From: Paracoccus sp. (in: a-proteobacteria)
GTDB taxonomy: Bacteria > Pseudomonadota > Alphaproteobacteria > Rhodobacterales > Rhodobacteraceae
NCBI GenBank assembly: GCA_031178645.1
Contig: JAPSIP010000062.1
Coordinates: 1-8,446, forward strand
Direction of reading: 5' to 3'
Length of the DNA stretch: 8,446 bases
Below the pieces are notes generated by a model. That model did no database searches. It was not told the DNA's origin and saw nothing but the letters and a program-made list of their open reading frames with translations. Below are positions 1 through 6,678 of this stretch, piece by piece. How positions within the stretch are numbered: position 1 is the first letter of the stretch; the number at the start of each line of letters is the position of its first letter. The position numbers and the translations under genes are program-made.

Positions 1-175
1 CTTCGCCATCGATGGTTACCGAGGCGATCTGGTCGTTGTCCACCCGCTGGATGAAGTCGGAATAGCTGATCTGCCGGCTGTTCATGGTAGTGGCGCCGTC
101 GCTGAACAGGTTGAACAGCGCCAGGATCATCAGGAAAAGGACGACCCAGAAGGCCAGATTACGTGCGTTGCCCAA
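1..175 (-). CDS. ftsH: FtsH, membrane-anchored AAA+ zinc protease, N-terminal fragment (cut by window edge)
   Basis: FtsH is an inner-membrane ATP-dependent metalloprotease that degrades damaged membrane proteins and regulatory proteins. Only the first 58 codons are in the window, so the AAA+ and protease domains cannot be seen. The visible part begins LGNARNLAFW, followed by a hydrophobic segment at about residues 7-24 (the first transmembrane helix). The start of the periplasmic domain follows, with ISYSDFIQRVDNDQI at about residues 36-50. This matches the YSxFxxxVxxxQI pattern of the FtsH N-terminus. The start is TTG (173-175), chosen because a GGAGG ribosome site sits 7 bases upstream and the membrane helix follows at the usual distance. 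The gene lies 57 bases after tilS, a neighbour order common in bacteria. A likely heat-shock promoter lies in that gap. Identity is fairly sure from the N-terminus and context. Confidence 0.9.
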   Translation of the reverse strand, partial: MGNARNLAFWVVLFLMILALFNLFSDGATTMNSRQISYSDFIQRVDNDQIASVTIDGE

Positions 176-182
176 TATCGGA

Positions 183-187
183 CCTCC
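183..187 (-). promoter_or_regulatory. Ribosome binding site of ftsH (GGAGG)
   Basis: On the minus strand GGAGG is followed by 7 bases and then TTG. This is a near-ideal Shine-Dalgarno sequence at ideal spacing, and no ATG or GTG sits at a comparable distance. It therefore decides the TTG start of ftsH. It is the strongest ribosome site seen in the window. Confidence 0.8.
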
Positions 188-208
188 GGCGGAAAGCGGT
201 TTGGCTTG

Positions 209-237
209 AAAATAGGGATTCTGGGCGCAGGTTCAAT
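209..237 (-). promoter_or_regulatory. Putative heat-shock (RpoH-type) promoter for ftsH
   Basis: On the minus strand ATTG (234-237) is followed by a 17-base spacer and CCTATTT (210-216). The alphaproteobacterial heat-shock consensus, as I recall it, is CTTG-N17/18-CYTATNT. The -10 part matches in full, the -35 part in three of four bases, and the spacing is in range. Read as a housekeeping promoter instead, it would be TTGAAC-16-TATTTT, 4 of 6 at each box. The -35 box overlaps the tilS stop codon. Transcription would start near 200-203, about 25 bases before the TTG start and just upstream of the GGAGG ribosome site. Control of ftsH by RpoH is known in E. coli; for this organism it is inferred. 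Confidence 0.45.
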
Positions 238-1468
238 GCGCCATCACCAGCCTGCGGAAATGTGACGCAACCCGGACCGGAAAGATCTCATACGGCGCTT
301 GCGGCCGGACCAGGGGCGCTGCCACCAGACGGTCGCCTTCCCAGACGGCGGGGCTGGCCGCAGCCTCGTCCCGCGACAGGCCCGCGAGGCGCCATTTGAC
401 GCGCGCCACCTCGCCCAGGCCCAGGGCCGCGACATGCTGGCCGGACTTCAAGCCCTTGATTTCCCATCGGTTGTCCCAGACACCCTCTTGGGCATTCGGC
501 GCCCGCAGCGCGGCGGCGGTTTCCCGGAACAGCCGGATGCGGTCGCCCGCAGGTTCGATCAGCGCGCCGTCCAGGGTGACGCGGTTACCCGTGGCGACGG
601 CGTTCAACGCGTGCAGCACGGTGTTCCGGCGCGGGGGGTAATCCGCCCCGGTAATCCATCGACAGGCCGCGACGATCAGGCGGCGGCGGATTTCAGGGGG
701 TGCTTCCTGGTAGGCGCGGCGGTGCAGCGTCAGGCTGCCGTCCCTTGCCTCGGCATCGCGGGCCGCATGGGCGGCGTAATGAGACAACGCGTCCCGCGCC
801 TCCTGGATATGACAGGCGGCGCGCGCAAGGGCGGGGATGTCCAGGTCCATCGCCTGCATGGCCTGCCGGATGCGGATGCGGTCGAAGTCGGTGTTGTCGT
901 TGCTGGGATCGTTGATCCACCCGATCCCGCGCGCCCGCAGCCAGTCCCGCAGGTCATGCCGTCCCGTGCCCAGCATCGGCCGCAGCCAACGGGTGCCGAA
1001 GGCATCGCGCCATTCCGCCATCGAGGCCAGCCCGTCGATTCCCGATCCGCGCGCCAGCCGCATCATCAGCGTTTCGGCCTGGTCGTCCGCCGTATGGCCC
1101 AGCACCACCGCCGAAAGCCCGTTGCGCTGCGCCCAGCCCGCCAGCAGCCGCAGCCGGGCATCGCGCGCATTCGCCATCAGGTTCCCGGCATCCGTTCCCC
1201 GTTGCCACAGCAGGGTCGCATGTGACAGGCCAAGCGCGCGGGCGGCCCGGCCGACCTGTCGCGCTTCATCGGCACTTTCCGGACGCAGGCCATGATCGAC
1301 GGTGGCGACCATGATCCGGCGGCCGCGCGCCCATTCGGCCATCAGATGCATCAAGGCCACCGAATCGCCGCCGCCGGACACCGCCACGCCTATGGCGTGC
1401 ATGTCGCCTGCCAGCCGGTCCAGGGCTGCGTGAACGCGGAAAGCTGGATCGGCGGCGGGCAGTGTCAT
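233..1468 (-). CDS. tilS: tRNA(Ile)-lysidine synthetase TilS
   Basis: TilS is a cytoplasmic ATP-dependent enzyme that attaches lysine to C34 of the CAU-anticodon tRNA-Ile, so that the tRNA is charged with isoleucine and reads AUA. The 411-residue protein has the N-type ATP pyrophosphatase P-loop SGGGDS at 31-36, VDHGLRPES at 57-65, and GHTADDQAETLMMRLARGSG at 124-143. RPML lies at 163-166 and the family DPSN motif at 187-190. Residues from about 215 on are the less conserved tRNA-binding C-terminal part, of usual family length. The ATG (1466-1468) lies 7 bases after the cpoB stop, and no clear Shine-Dalgarno sequence is visible. Translation probably depends on ribosomes finishing cpoB. A later Met at codon 23 is too close to the P-loop to be a likely start. 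The stop codon overlaps the putative ftsH promoter. Identity is secure from the motifs. Confidence 0.96.
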   Translation of the reverse strand: MTLPAADPAFRVHAALDRLAGDMHAIGVAVSGGGDSVALMHLMAEWARGRRIMVATVDHGLRPESADEARQVGRAARALGLSHATLLWQRGTDAGNLMANARDARLRLLAGWAQRNGLSAVVLGHTADDQAETLMMRLARGSGIDGLASMAEWRDAFGTRWLRPMLGTGRHDLRDWLRARGIGWINDPSNDNTDFDRIRIRQAMQAMDLDIPALARAACHIQEARDALSHYAAHAARDAEARDGSLTLHRRAYQEAPPEIRRRLIVAACRWITGADYPPRRNTVLHALNAVATGNRVTLDGALIEPAGDRIRLFRETAAALRAPNAQEGVWDNRWEIKGLKSGQHVAALGLGEVARVKWRLAGLSRDEAAASPAVWEGDRLVAAPLVRPQAPYEIFPVRVASHFRRLVMAH

Positions 1469-1475
1469 GGCGCGG

Positions 1476-2375
1476 CTATTGGTGTTCAGCCAGATCGGCC
1501 TCGGCCTCGCCCTCGGCGTCGAAGCCGGGGGGCAATGCGCCCAGGTCGTTGCTGCCGCAGGCCAGCCGGCTCATCCGCGTCTCGGCCTCGGCGGCGAAGG
1601 GCGTGCCGGGGAAGCGGGCGGGGATTTCAGCCAGATACAGGCAGGAGGCGGTGGAATCGCCCTCACCCTCGATCACGCGGGCGATGCCCAGCAGGCTTTC
1701 GGCAGCGCGCGGACCGTCGGGATCGGCCGAGAAGCCTTCCAGCCATGCGGCCGCCGCCCCGCGCAAATCGCCCGCGCTGTCCAGGGCCGCGCCGCGCAGG
1801 AACAGCGCTTCGGCCGTCAGGGCGCCTCCGGCATGGGTCTGGGCGACGGTGCCGAACATGTCGGCCGCGCGACGGAAATCACCGCTGGCCATCACCTGGC
1901 GGGCCGCGTCGAAATCGGCCTGTTCGCCCGCCGAAGAAGGCTTGCCGCCGGGCTGCTGCGGCGTTGCAGGCAGCGCGGGCGCGGTCGGGCCACCGGGCAG
2001 GCGGCCGGGATCGGGCGTGGTCAGCGCGGCCAGATCGCAGGTCACGTCCATCTCGCACAGCCGGAATTCAAGGTCGGCGATGCGGCGGTTGCTGTCGGCG
2101 ATGACCCGGTCGATGCGGTTCTGCAACTGCTCGGTCCGGTCGGTCAGTCGCGCCAGGTGCTGTTCCATCGTGTTCATGCGGTCGATGGCGGCGTCGCCCC
2201 CGGCGGCCTGGAAGCCCTCGGCCCCCGAGGCGACAAGGTCGGATCGCAAGGACTGCAACTGGGCGCGCACCGCGTTCAGCTCGGCCCGCAGATCGGCCAG
2301 GCTGGGTTCCTGGGCCGCAAGCGGCAGGGCCACCGTCACGGCCAGGGCGGCTGCGGCGATGACGCGAAGGATCAC
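1476..2375 (-). CDS. cpoB: Tol-Pal coordinator CpoB (YbgF), periplasmic coiled-coil/TPR protein
   Basis: CpoB links the Tol machine to peptidoglycan synthesis during division in E. coli. The 299-residue protein has a signal peptide at 1-21 (hydrophobic run to PLAA, cleavage probably before Q22). Polar coiled-coil segments follow at about 25-50 and 63-108, which trimerise in the family. A proline/glycine-rich linker spans about 120-150. TPR-like helices fill about 151-275 (FDAARQVMASGDFRRAADMF, then AEALFLRGAALDSAGDLRGAAAAW). The tail at 285-299 is acidic. Cysteines sit at 107, 113, 245 and 273; C107 and C113 flank the end of the coiled coil and could pair in the periplasm. The start is GTG (2373-2375) and overlaps the pal TGA by 4 bases (2372-2375), so translation is likely coupled to pal. 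The signal peptide beginning at this GTG supports the start. Placement after pal fits the usual order. Confidence 0.92.
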   Translation of the reverse strand: MILRVIAAAALAVTVALPLAAQEPSLADLRAELNAVRAQLQSLRSDLVASGAEGFQAAGGDAAIDRMNTMEQHLARLTDRTEQLQNRIDRVIADSNRRIADLEFRLCEMDVTCDLAALTTPDPGRLPGGPTAPALPATPQQPGGKPSSAGEQADFDAARQVMASGDFRRAADMFGTVAQTHAGGALTAEALFLRGAALDSAGDLRGAAAAWLEGFSADPDGPRAAESLLGIARVIEGEGDSTASCLYLAEIPARFPGTPFAAEAETRMSRLACGSNDLGALPPGFDAEGEAEADLAEHQ

Positions 2376-2911
2376 GATCCGGCCCCCGTGGCGCTGACCA
2401 CGGTCACGACCCGGCGGTTGTTGGCATAGCAGGCCTCGTCCGAGCAGACCTCGCGCGGGCGTTCCTTGCCGAAGCTGAGCGTGCGGATGCGGTCAGAACC
2501 CACGCCCTGCGCGATCAGGTATTCCTGCACCGCACTGGCGCGGCGCGCGCCAAGGGCAAGGTTGTATTCGCGCGTGCCGGTTTCCTCGGCATGGCCCTGG
2601 ACGACGGCGCTGAAATTCGTGTGCGTCTTCAGCCATTCCGCCTGACGCGCCAGGATGCCGCGCGCCTCGGTCGTCAGGGCAGTCTGGTTGGCCGGGAACA
2701 GCACCGTGTTGCCCACGCTGTTGTTGAAGTATTCCGCCGTGGCCTGGGCGCCCAGCACCCCGCCTGCAAGGTCGCCCTGATACAGCGCGCCGCCCGCGGC
2801 ATTGGCATAGGGATCGAACACCGGCGCCTGGACGACCGGCGGCGCGGGTTGCGCGCAGGCGGCAAGGGTCAGCAGCAGGGCGGCGGCAGCGGGCTTTTTC
2901 CAGACGATCAT
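2372..2911 (-). CDS. pal: Peptidoglycan-associated outer-membrane lipoprotein Pal
   Basis: Pal is anchored in the outer membrane by lipid and binds peptidoglycan through an OmpA-like domain. TolB competes for it, and TolA-driven cycling concentrates it at the division site. The 179-residue protein has a lipoprotein signal with lipobox LAAC. The lipidated Cys is C19, followed by Ala, which suits outer-membrane sorting. A proline-rich linker spans about 20-35. The OmpA-like domain runs from about 65 to 172, with GHAEETGTREYNLALGARRA at 106-125, SFGKERP at 146-152 and NNRRVV at 164-169. R124 aligns with the diaminopimelate-binding Arg of the family. The matching Asp is Glu here (E109). C156 and C161 form a close pair that I recall as typical of alphaproteobacterial Pal. 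The ATG (2909-2911) has AAGGA 7 bases upstream. The tolB stop lies 25 bases before the start. Confidence 0.96.
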   Translation of the reverse strand: MIVWKKPAAAALLLTLAACAQPAPPVVQAPVFDPYANAAGGALYQGDLAGGVLGAQATAEYFNNSVGNTVLFPANQTALTTEARGILARQAEWLKTHTNFSAVVQGHAEETGTREYNLALGARRASAVQEYLIAQGVGSDRIRTLSFGKERPREVCSDEACYANNRRVVTVVSATGAGS

Positions 2912-2936
2912 CGGGCTATCCTTCCGGCGCGGTGGC

Positions 2937-4256
2937 TCAGGGCATCAACGGACCCCAAGAGGGATCCGAGGCGGCAAAGTCAAGGCTCAGCGGTCGCATA
3001 TTGCGCCCGGTGATGTCCACCGAATGCAGCTTCGGCTGGCCGTTCCCGCCGGGCGCGACCCGCGTGAACATCACGACGCGGCCATTGGGGGCCCAGGTCG
3101 GGGACTCGTCAAGGAAAGATTCGGTCAGGGTCTTTTCGGCCGATCCGTCCGTGCGCATGGTGGCGATGTGGAAGCGGTCGCCGACCTGCTTGGTAAAGGC
3201 GATCAGATCCCCCTTGGGCGACCATGCGGGCGATCCATAGCGGCCGTCGCCGAAGCTGATCCGGGTCGGCTCGCCTCCGTTCACGCCCACGACGTAAAGC
3301 TGCGGATTGCCGGAACGGTCGGATTCGAACACGATCCGCTGGCCGTCGGGGCTGAAGCTGGGCGCGGTGTCGATCGAGGGCGACTGCACCAGCGGCCGCT
3401 GCGCGCCCGAGGCCGCGTCCATCAGCCAGATGTCGGTATTGCCGCCCTGTTCGCGCGAATAGACGATCCAGCGTCCGTCCGGGCTGAAGCGAGGCGAAAA
3501 GGCCATGCTGTTGGTGTCCTGCGTCAGCGGGCGCGAGGATACGGTGGCGATGTCCAGCACCCGGATCTGCGGAAAGCCGCTGTCGAAGCTGGTATAAACC
3601 AGCCGCCGCCCGTCGCGCGAAAACTGCGGCGCCAGCACCAGGGAGGCGCTGTCGGTCATCCACAGGATGTTCTGGCCGTCATAATCCATGACCCCGACGC
3701 GCTTGATCCGCGCGTCCTTGGGCCCGATTTCCTGCACGAAGGCCACGCGGCTGTCGAAATAGGGCTGCTCGCCCGTCAGGCGGGCATAGATCTGGTCGGC
3801 GATCTTGTGGGCCGCGCGGCGCCAGTCGCTTGCGCGTGCGTCGAACTGCATCCCGTCGCCCTGCGGCTGGCCTGCAAAGACGTCATACAGCCGGAATTTC
3901 ACGCTGATCGCGTCGCCCGACTGCGTCACCTCGGCCGAGACAAGCGCCTGGGCACTGGCCGCGCGCCAGTCCTCATAGGCGATTGCCTCGCCAAAGCTGC
4001 CCGGCGCGGCGGCCGCGCCTGCGGCGATTTCGCGGAACAGGCCGGTGCCGGTCAGGTCGGCCGCGACCACGTCGCGGACCCGCTGCGCGACCTCGGCATC
4101 GCCGTGGAAGGCGGGGATGGCGATGGCCATCGGCTCGGTCACACCATCGGTGATCTCGATCTTCAGCGGTCCGTCCTGCGCGAAGGCGGGAACAGAGGGC
4201 ACCGCGACGGCGGCCAGGGCCATCGACAGGGTCACGGTCAGCGTCCGAAGCATCAT
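2937..4256 (-). CDS. tolB: Tol-Pal periplasmic protein TolB, beta-propeller
   Basis: TolB is a soluble periplasmic protein that binds Pal and passes signals between Pal and TolA. The 439-residue length is usual. The signal peptide ends in PAFA at 23-26, with cleavage before Q27. An alpha/beta domain spans about 30-165, including IAIPAFHGD at 46-53. A six-bladed propeller follows, with repeat motifs FSRDGRRLVYTS (212-223), FSPDGRWIVYSR (257-268), FSPDGQRIVFES (301-312), WSPKGDLIAFTK (345-356) and WAPNGRVVMFTR (388-399). Two adjacent ATG codons occur (4256 and 4253). GAGG at 4259-4262 is only 2 bases from the first and 5 from the second, while AAGGA at 4267-4271 is 10 from the first. The true start could be either, with no effect on the mature protein. 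Forty-one bases, including a small hairpin, separate it from tolA. Confidence 0.97.
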   Translation of the reverse strand: MMLRTLTVTLSMALAAVAVPSVPAFAQDGPLKIEITDGVTEPMAIAIPAFHGDAEVAQRVRDVVAADLTGTGLFREIAAGAAAAPGSFGEAIAYEDWRAASAQALVSAEVTQSGDAISVKFRLYDVFAGQPQGDGMQFDARASDWRRAAHKIADQIYARLTGEQPYFDSRVAFVQEIGPKDARIKRVGVMDYDGQNILWMTDSASLVLAPQFSRDGRRLVYTSFDSGFPQIRVLDIATVSSRPLTQDTNSMAFSPRFSPDGRWIVYSREQGGNTDIWLMDAASGAQRPLVQSPSIDTAPSFSPDGQRIVFESDRSGNPQLYVVGVNGGEPTRISFGDGRYGSPAWSPKGDLIAFTKQVGDRFHIATMRTDGSAEKTLTESFLDESPTWAPNGRVVMFTRVAPGGNGQPKLHSVDITGRNMRPLSLDFAASDPSWGPLMP

Positions 4257-4280
4257 ATCCTCATCATCCTTGCGACAGGG

Positions 4281-4294
4281 CGGGGAAAACCCCG
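4281..4294. repeat. Small hairpin between tolA and tolB (5-base arms, 4-base loop)
   Basis: CGGGG and CCCCG flank a 4-base loop (UUUU in the minus-strand RNA). The hairpin begins 3 bases after the tolA stop and ends 24 bases before the tolB start. There is no U-tract after the arm, so it is not a standard terminator. It could mildly tune the tolA/tolB ratio or be chance in GC-rich DNA. Confidence 0.35.
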
Positions 4295-4297
4295 GCG

Positions 4298-6217
4298 TCA
4301 GTCAATCCCGATGCCGTCGGGGCGAAACTCGACCACCACGTCGCGCCAACGGCTGAACTTGTCGAAGGGCAGCGGGAAACCCGCGCCGCCGCACATCATG
4401 ATCGCCCGCCGGGCGACCTGGAAGGCGTGCTGGGCGCCGGCATCCGTGCCGCCCCGGTAATCCGCGATCCGCAGGCTGGAGTCGATCGGCCTGCCATCGG
4501 CGGTCATGCTGAAGGCGACCGAGACCGACATCTGCTGCGCCTCGAGCGACAGCGCGCCCTCGTTCCAGCACTGGCGGATCGCGGTGCGGAAGGCGTCCTT
4601 TTCGGCCAGTGACAGGGGCTGCGCCCCGGACAGGCTGGACATGTCGATGCCGTCCAGGGGCGTGGGACGGATGGCCGAAGGCGCAAGCTGCAGTGGCTCG
4701 GCAAAGCCGCCCTGCGTGGCATCCGTCCCCTCGGCCCCGCCGCCCGCCATGGCCCCGGCCAAAGCCGCCGCCAGCGGATCCTGCGCGGCCGAGGCGCCCG
4801 AGCCGCCCTCGATCGTCTGGCTGTTGCCGCCCACCGCATCGCCGGTCGAGGCAGTGTCGGTGCCCTTGGCCCCTGCATTGCCTTCCTGCGCCTCGCGCAG
4901 CGCATCCTCGAGCGCCTGCTGGCGCGCGGCCTCGGCGGCGGCCCGTTCGGTTGCCTCGCGTTCCGCAGCCTCTCGCTCGGCAGCAGCCTGGCGTTCTTCC
5001 TCGGCCTGGCGCTCGGCCTCCGCCCGGCGCTCCTCGGCCTCGCGCTCGGCAGCCTCGGCGGCGCGGCGTTCCTCGGCTTCGCGGGCCTCGCGTTCGGCCG
5101 CGGCGCGACGTTCCTCTTCGGCTTCCCGTTCCGCCGCGGCGCGGCGTTCTTCCTCGGCTTCACGTTCGGCTGCGGCCCGACGCTCTTCCTCGGCGCGGGC
5201 CTCGGCCTCGCGGCGCTCTGCCTCGGCCTGACGTTCCGCTTCGGCTTGGCGTTCCGCTTCCTCGGCCTCGCGCGCCCCGGCGGCACGACGTTCTTCAGCG
5301 GCACGGGCTTCGGCCTCACGCCGTTCCTCGGTCTCGCGCTCGGCACGTTCCGCAGCCTCGCGGCGCTCCTGCGCTTCGCGGCGCTCGGCGGCCTGTTGCT
5401 CGGCCTCGGCTTCGGCCTGGCGCTCCGCCTCGGCCTGCCGGTCGGCTTGCTCGGCTGCGGCTTGTTCAGCACGGCGCGCTTCCTCGGCGGCTTCGCGTTC
5501 GGCGGTCAGGCGGCGTTCCTCGGCCTCGGCAGCGGCGGCGGCGGCGCGTTCCGCTTCCTCTGCGGCGCGGGCGGCTTCGGCGGCAGCACGACGCTCGGCC
5601 TCCTGCTGGGCCAGCCGGGCATTGCGCTGTTCCACCAGTCCTTCGGGACGCTGCCGCGGCAGGGCTGACCGGGCAAGGGCCAGTTCCGACTGCGGCGCGG
5701 GGGGCGCGGCCTGGTCGGTCGCTGGCGCGCCAGGGCGCGATGGCGTTGCATCGGCCACCGGCGCATCGGTGGCCGCCGGCGTTTCTGGTGCGGCGTCGTC
5801 CGCCGTCTGGTTATCAACAGGCGCGCCCAGATCGGTCGCCACGGCAACCGGGTCGGGCCTGTCGAAATCGGACAGGTCGGGCTGCGCCTCGGGCACGTCG
5901 GGTCTGGTCAGTTCCTGAGCGGCGGTTTCCGCATCCGGGGCACTGGCACCGGCGGGCACTTGGCCTGCGTCATCCTCGGCGGCAGGGGCTGGCAAGGTGG
6001 CAACGGCGGTTGCATCGCGCCCGACCGGACCTGCGCCACGGGATGCGGCGGCCAGGGCCTCGAACTCGGCCCCGCTCATGGTCGCAACCTCGGTCGTGCG
6101 CAGGGGGGCCGAGGGCTGCGGGCGCAGGAACACCCCGCCAAAAATCGCCCAGAGAATCAGCGCGCCATGCGCCGATCCCGAAACCCACCAACCGATGCGG
6201 CCCTCGCGGTCCTCCAT
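4298..6217 (-). CDS. tolA: Tol-Pal inner-membrane shaft protein TolA
   Basis: TolA couples the TolQR motor to TolB and Pal by spanning the periplasm. At 639 residues it is longer than E. coli TolA (421). A short cytoplasmic N-terminus is followed by one membrane helix at about 10-31. Its S13-xxx-H17 matches the SxxxH motif that contacts TolQR. Residues 35-190 are an acidic Pro/Ala/Asp-rich linker. Residues about 195-445 are a long Ala/Glu/Arg coiled coil containing a 12-residue repeat. Residues 446-530 are Gly/Ala-rich. The C-terminal domain, about 530-639, includes IRQCWNEGAL, a central VSVAFSMTADGRPIDSSLRI and an end of WRDVVVEFRPDG. C550 and C609 may form a disulfide. Only three lysines occur, at 451, 540 and 620. 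The ATG (6215-6217) is 4 bases after the tolR stop with no well-placed ribosome site, suggesting coupling to tolR. Overlapping frames on both strands here are shadows. Confidence 0.95.
   Translation of the reverse strand: MEDREGRIGWWVSGSAHGALILWAIFGGVFLRPQPSAPLRTTEVATMSGAEFEALAAASRGAGPVGRDATAVATLPAPAAEDDAGQVPAGASAPDAETAAQELTRPDVPEAQPDLSDFDRPDPVAVATDLGAPVDNQTADDAAPETPAATDAPVADATPSRPGAPATDQAAPPAPQSELALARSALPRQRPEGLVEQRNARLAQQEAERRAAAEAARAAEEAERAAAAAAEAEERRLTAEREAAEEARRAEQAAAEQADRQAEAERQAEAEAEQQAAERREAQERREAAERAERETEERREAEARAAEERRAAGAREAEEAERQAEAERQAEAERREAEARAEEERRAAAEREAEEERRAAAEREAEEERRAAAEREAREAEERRAAEAAEREAEERRAEAERQAEEERQAAAEREAAEREATERAAAEAARQQALEDALREAQEGNAGAKGTDTASTGDAVGGNSQTIEGGSGASAAQDPLAAALAGAMAGGGAEGTDATQGGFAEPLQLAPSAIRPTPLDGIDMSSLSGAQPLSLAEKDAFRTAIRQCWNEGALSLEAQQMSVSVAFSMTADGRPIDSSLRIADYRGGTDAGAQHAFQVARRAIMMCGGAGFPLPFDKFSRWRDVVVEFRPDGIGID
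5087..5194 (-). repeat. Three tandem 36-base units inside tolA encoding an identical 12-residue repeat
   Basis: TolA residues 342-377 are three exact copies of AEEERRAAAERE, each 36 bases long. Neighbouring units differ from each other at 6 of 36 bases, and every difference is at a third codon position. Partly matching units continue on both sides, such as EAEERRAAEAAEREAEERR at 380-398. The repeat sits in the middle of the coiled-coil shaft, where a whole unit could be gained or lost without shifting the frame. Confidence 0.9.
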
Positions 6218-6221
6218 GGCG

Positions 6222-6677
6222 TCAGCCGTCCATCCTGGGCCCGCCGGTATCCGTCACCAGCACGATATCGGACAGCCCGGCCGCATTCAGCGCGCCCATG
6301 ACCTGCACCACGCGGGCATAGGGGATCGCCCCGTCCGCGCGCAGGAACACACGCTGGCTTTCGCGGCTGGCCAAGATTTCGCGCAACCGGGTAACGATCT
6401 GGTCCTGCGCCACCGGCGCGTCCATCAGCACCACGTCGCCATCAGCGGGGATCGAGATGACCAGCGGTTCCTCGGGTTCGGTGGGCACGGCGGTGGCTGC
6501 GGTCTGCGGCAGGTTCAGCGGCACGCCCGCCGTCATCAAGGGTGCCGCCACCATGAAGATCACCAGCAGCACCAGCATCACGTCCACAAAGGGCGTGACG
6601 TTGATTTCCGACATCGGCGCGTTGCGGCGCCTGCCCCGACCCTTGCGGCTGACGCGCTTGACGACGGCGCCCGACAT
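6222..6677 (-). CDS. tolR: Tol-Pal motor protein TolR (ExbD/TolR family)
   Basis: TolR is a bitopic inner-membrane protein that forms the rotor-like partner of TolQ and uses the proton motive force. The 151-residue protein has an N-terminal cytoplasmic tail rich in Arg and Lys (residues 7-18). The family motif [20 protein letters not shown] lies at 24-43, with the proton-carrying Asp at D32, equivalent to E. coli D23. The membrane helix spans about 31-50, and a periplasmic ExbD-like domain follows to the end ([27 protein letters not shown]). The ATG (6675-6677) starts 1 base after the tolQ TAA. GAGG at 6684-6687, within the last codons of tolQ, sits 6 bases upstream. Motif, length and position all agree. 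Confidence 0.97.
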   Translation of the reverse strand: MSGAVVKRVSRKGRGRRRNAPMSEINVTPFVDVMLVLLVIFMVAAPLMTAGVPLNLPQTAATAVPTEPEEPLVISIPADGDVVLMDAPVAQDQIVTRLREILASRESQRVFLRADGAIPYARVVQVMGALNAAGLSDIVLVTDTGGPRMDG

Positions 6678-6678
6678 C

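Noticed and set aside
299..1225. Plus-strand frame of 308 codons opposite tilS
   Set aside because: It is antisense to tilS, has no ribosome site or family motif, and is expected from GC-rich third positions.
3024..4460. Plus-strand open frame of 478 codons opposite tolB
   Set aside because: It is a shadow of tolB and the tolA end. It crosses the tolA-tolB boundary and shows no motif, and the minus strand has full family motifs.
4868..5645. A CRISPR-like or satellite repeat array in the repetitive DNA of tolA
   Set aside because: There are no regular spacers, the period follows codons and the variation is at third positions. It is coding repeat for the TolA helix.
5246..5668. Plus-strand frame of 140 codons that looks like a hydrophobic Leu/Phe/Gly membrane protein
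   Set aside because: Leu and Phe arise because Glu codons GAG and GAA read CTC and TTC on the other strand. It is an artefact of the TolA coiled coil.
4609..6321. Plus-strand open frame of 570 codons opposite tolA
   Set aside because: It is antisense to a well-supported tolA. Its content is Arg/Pro-rich, as expected from complementing GC-rich Ala/Glu/Arg codons, and it has no recognisable domain.
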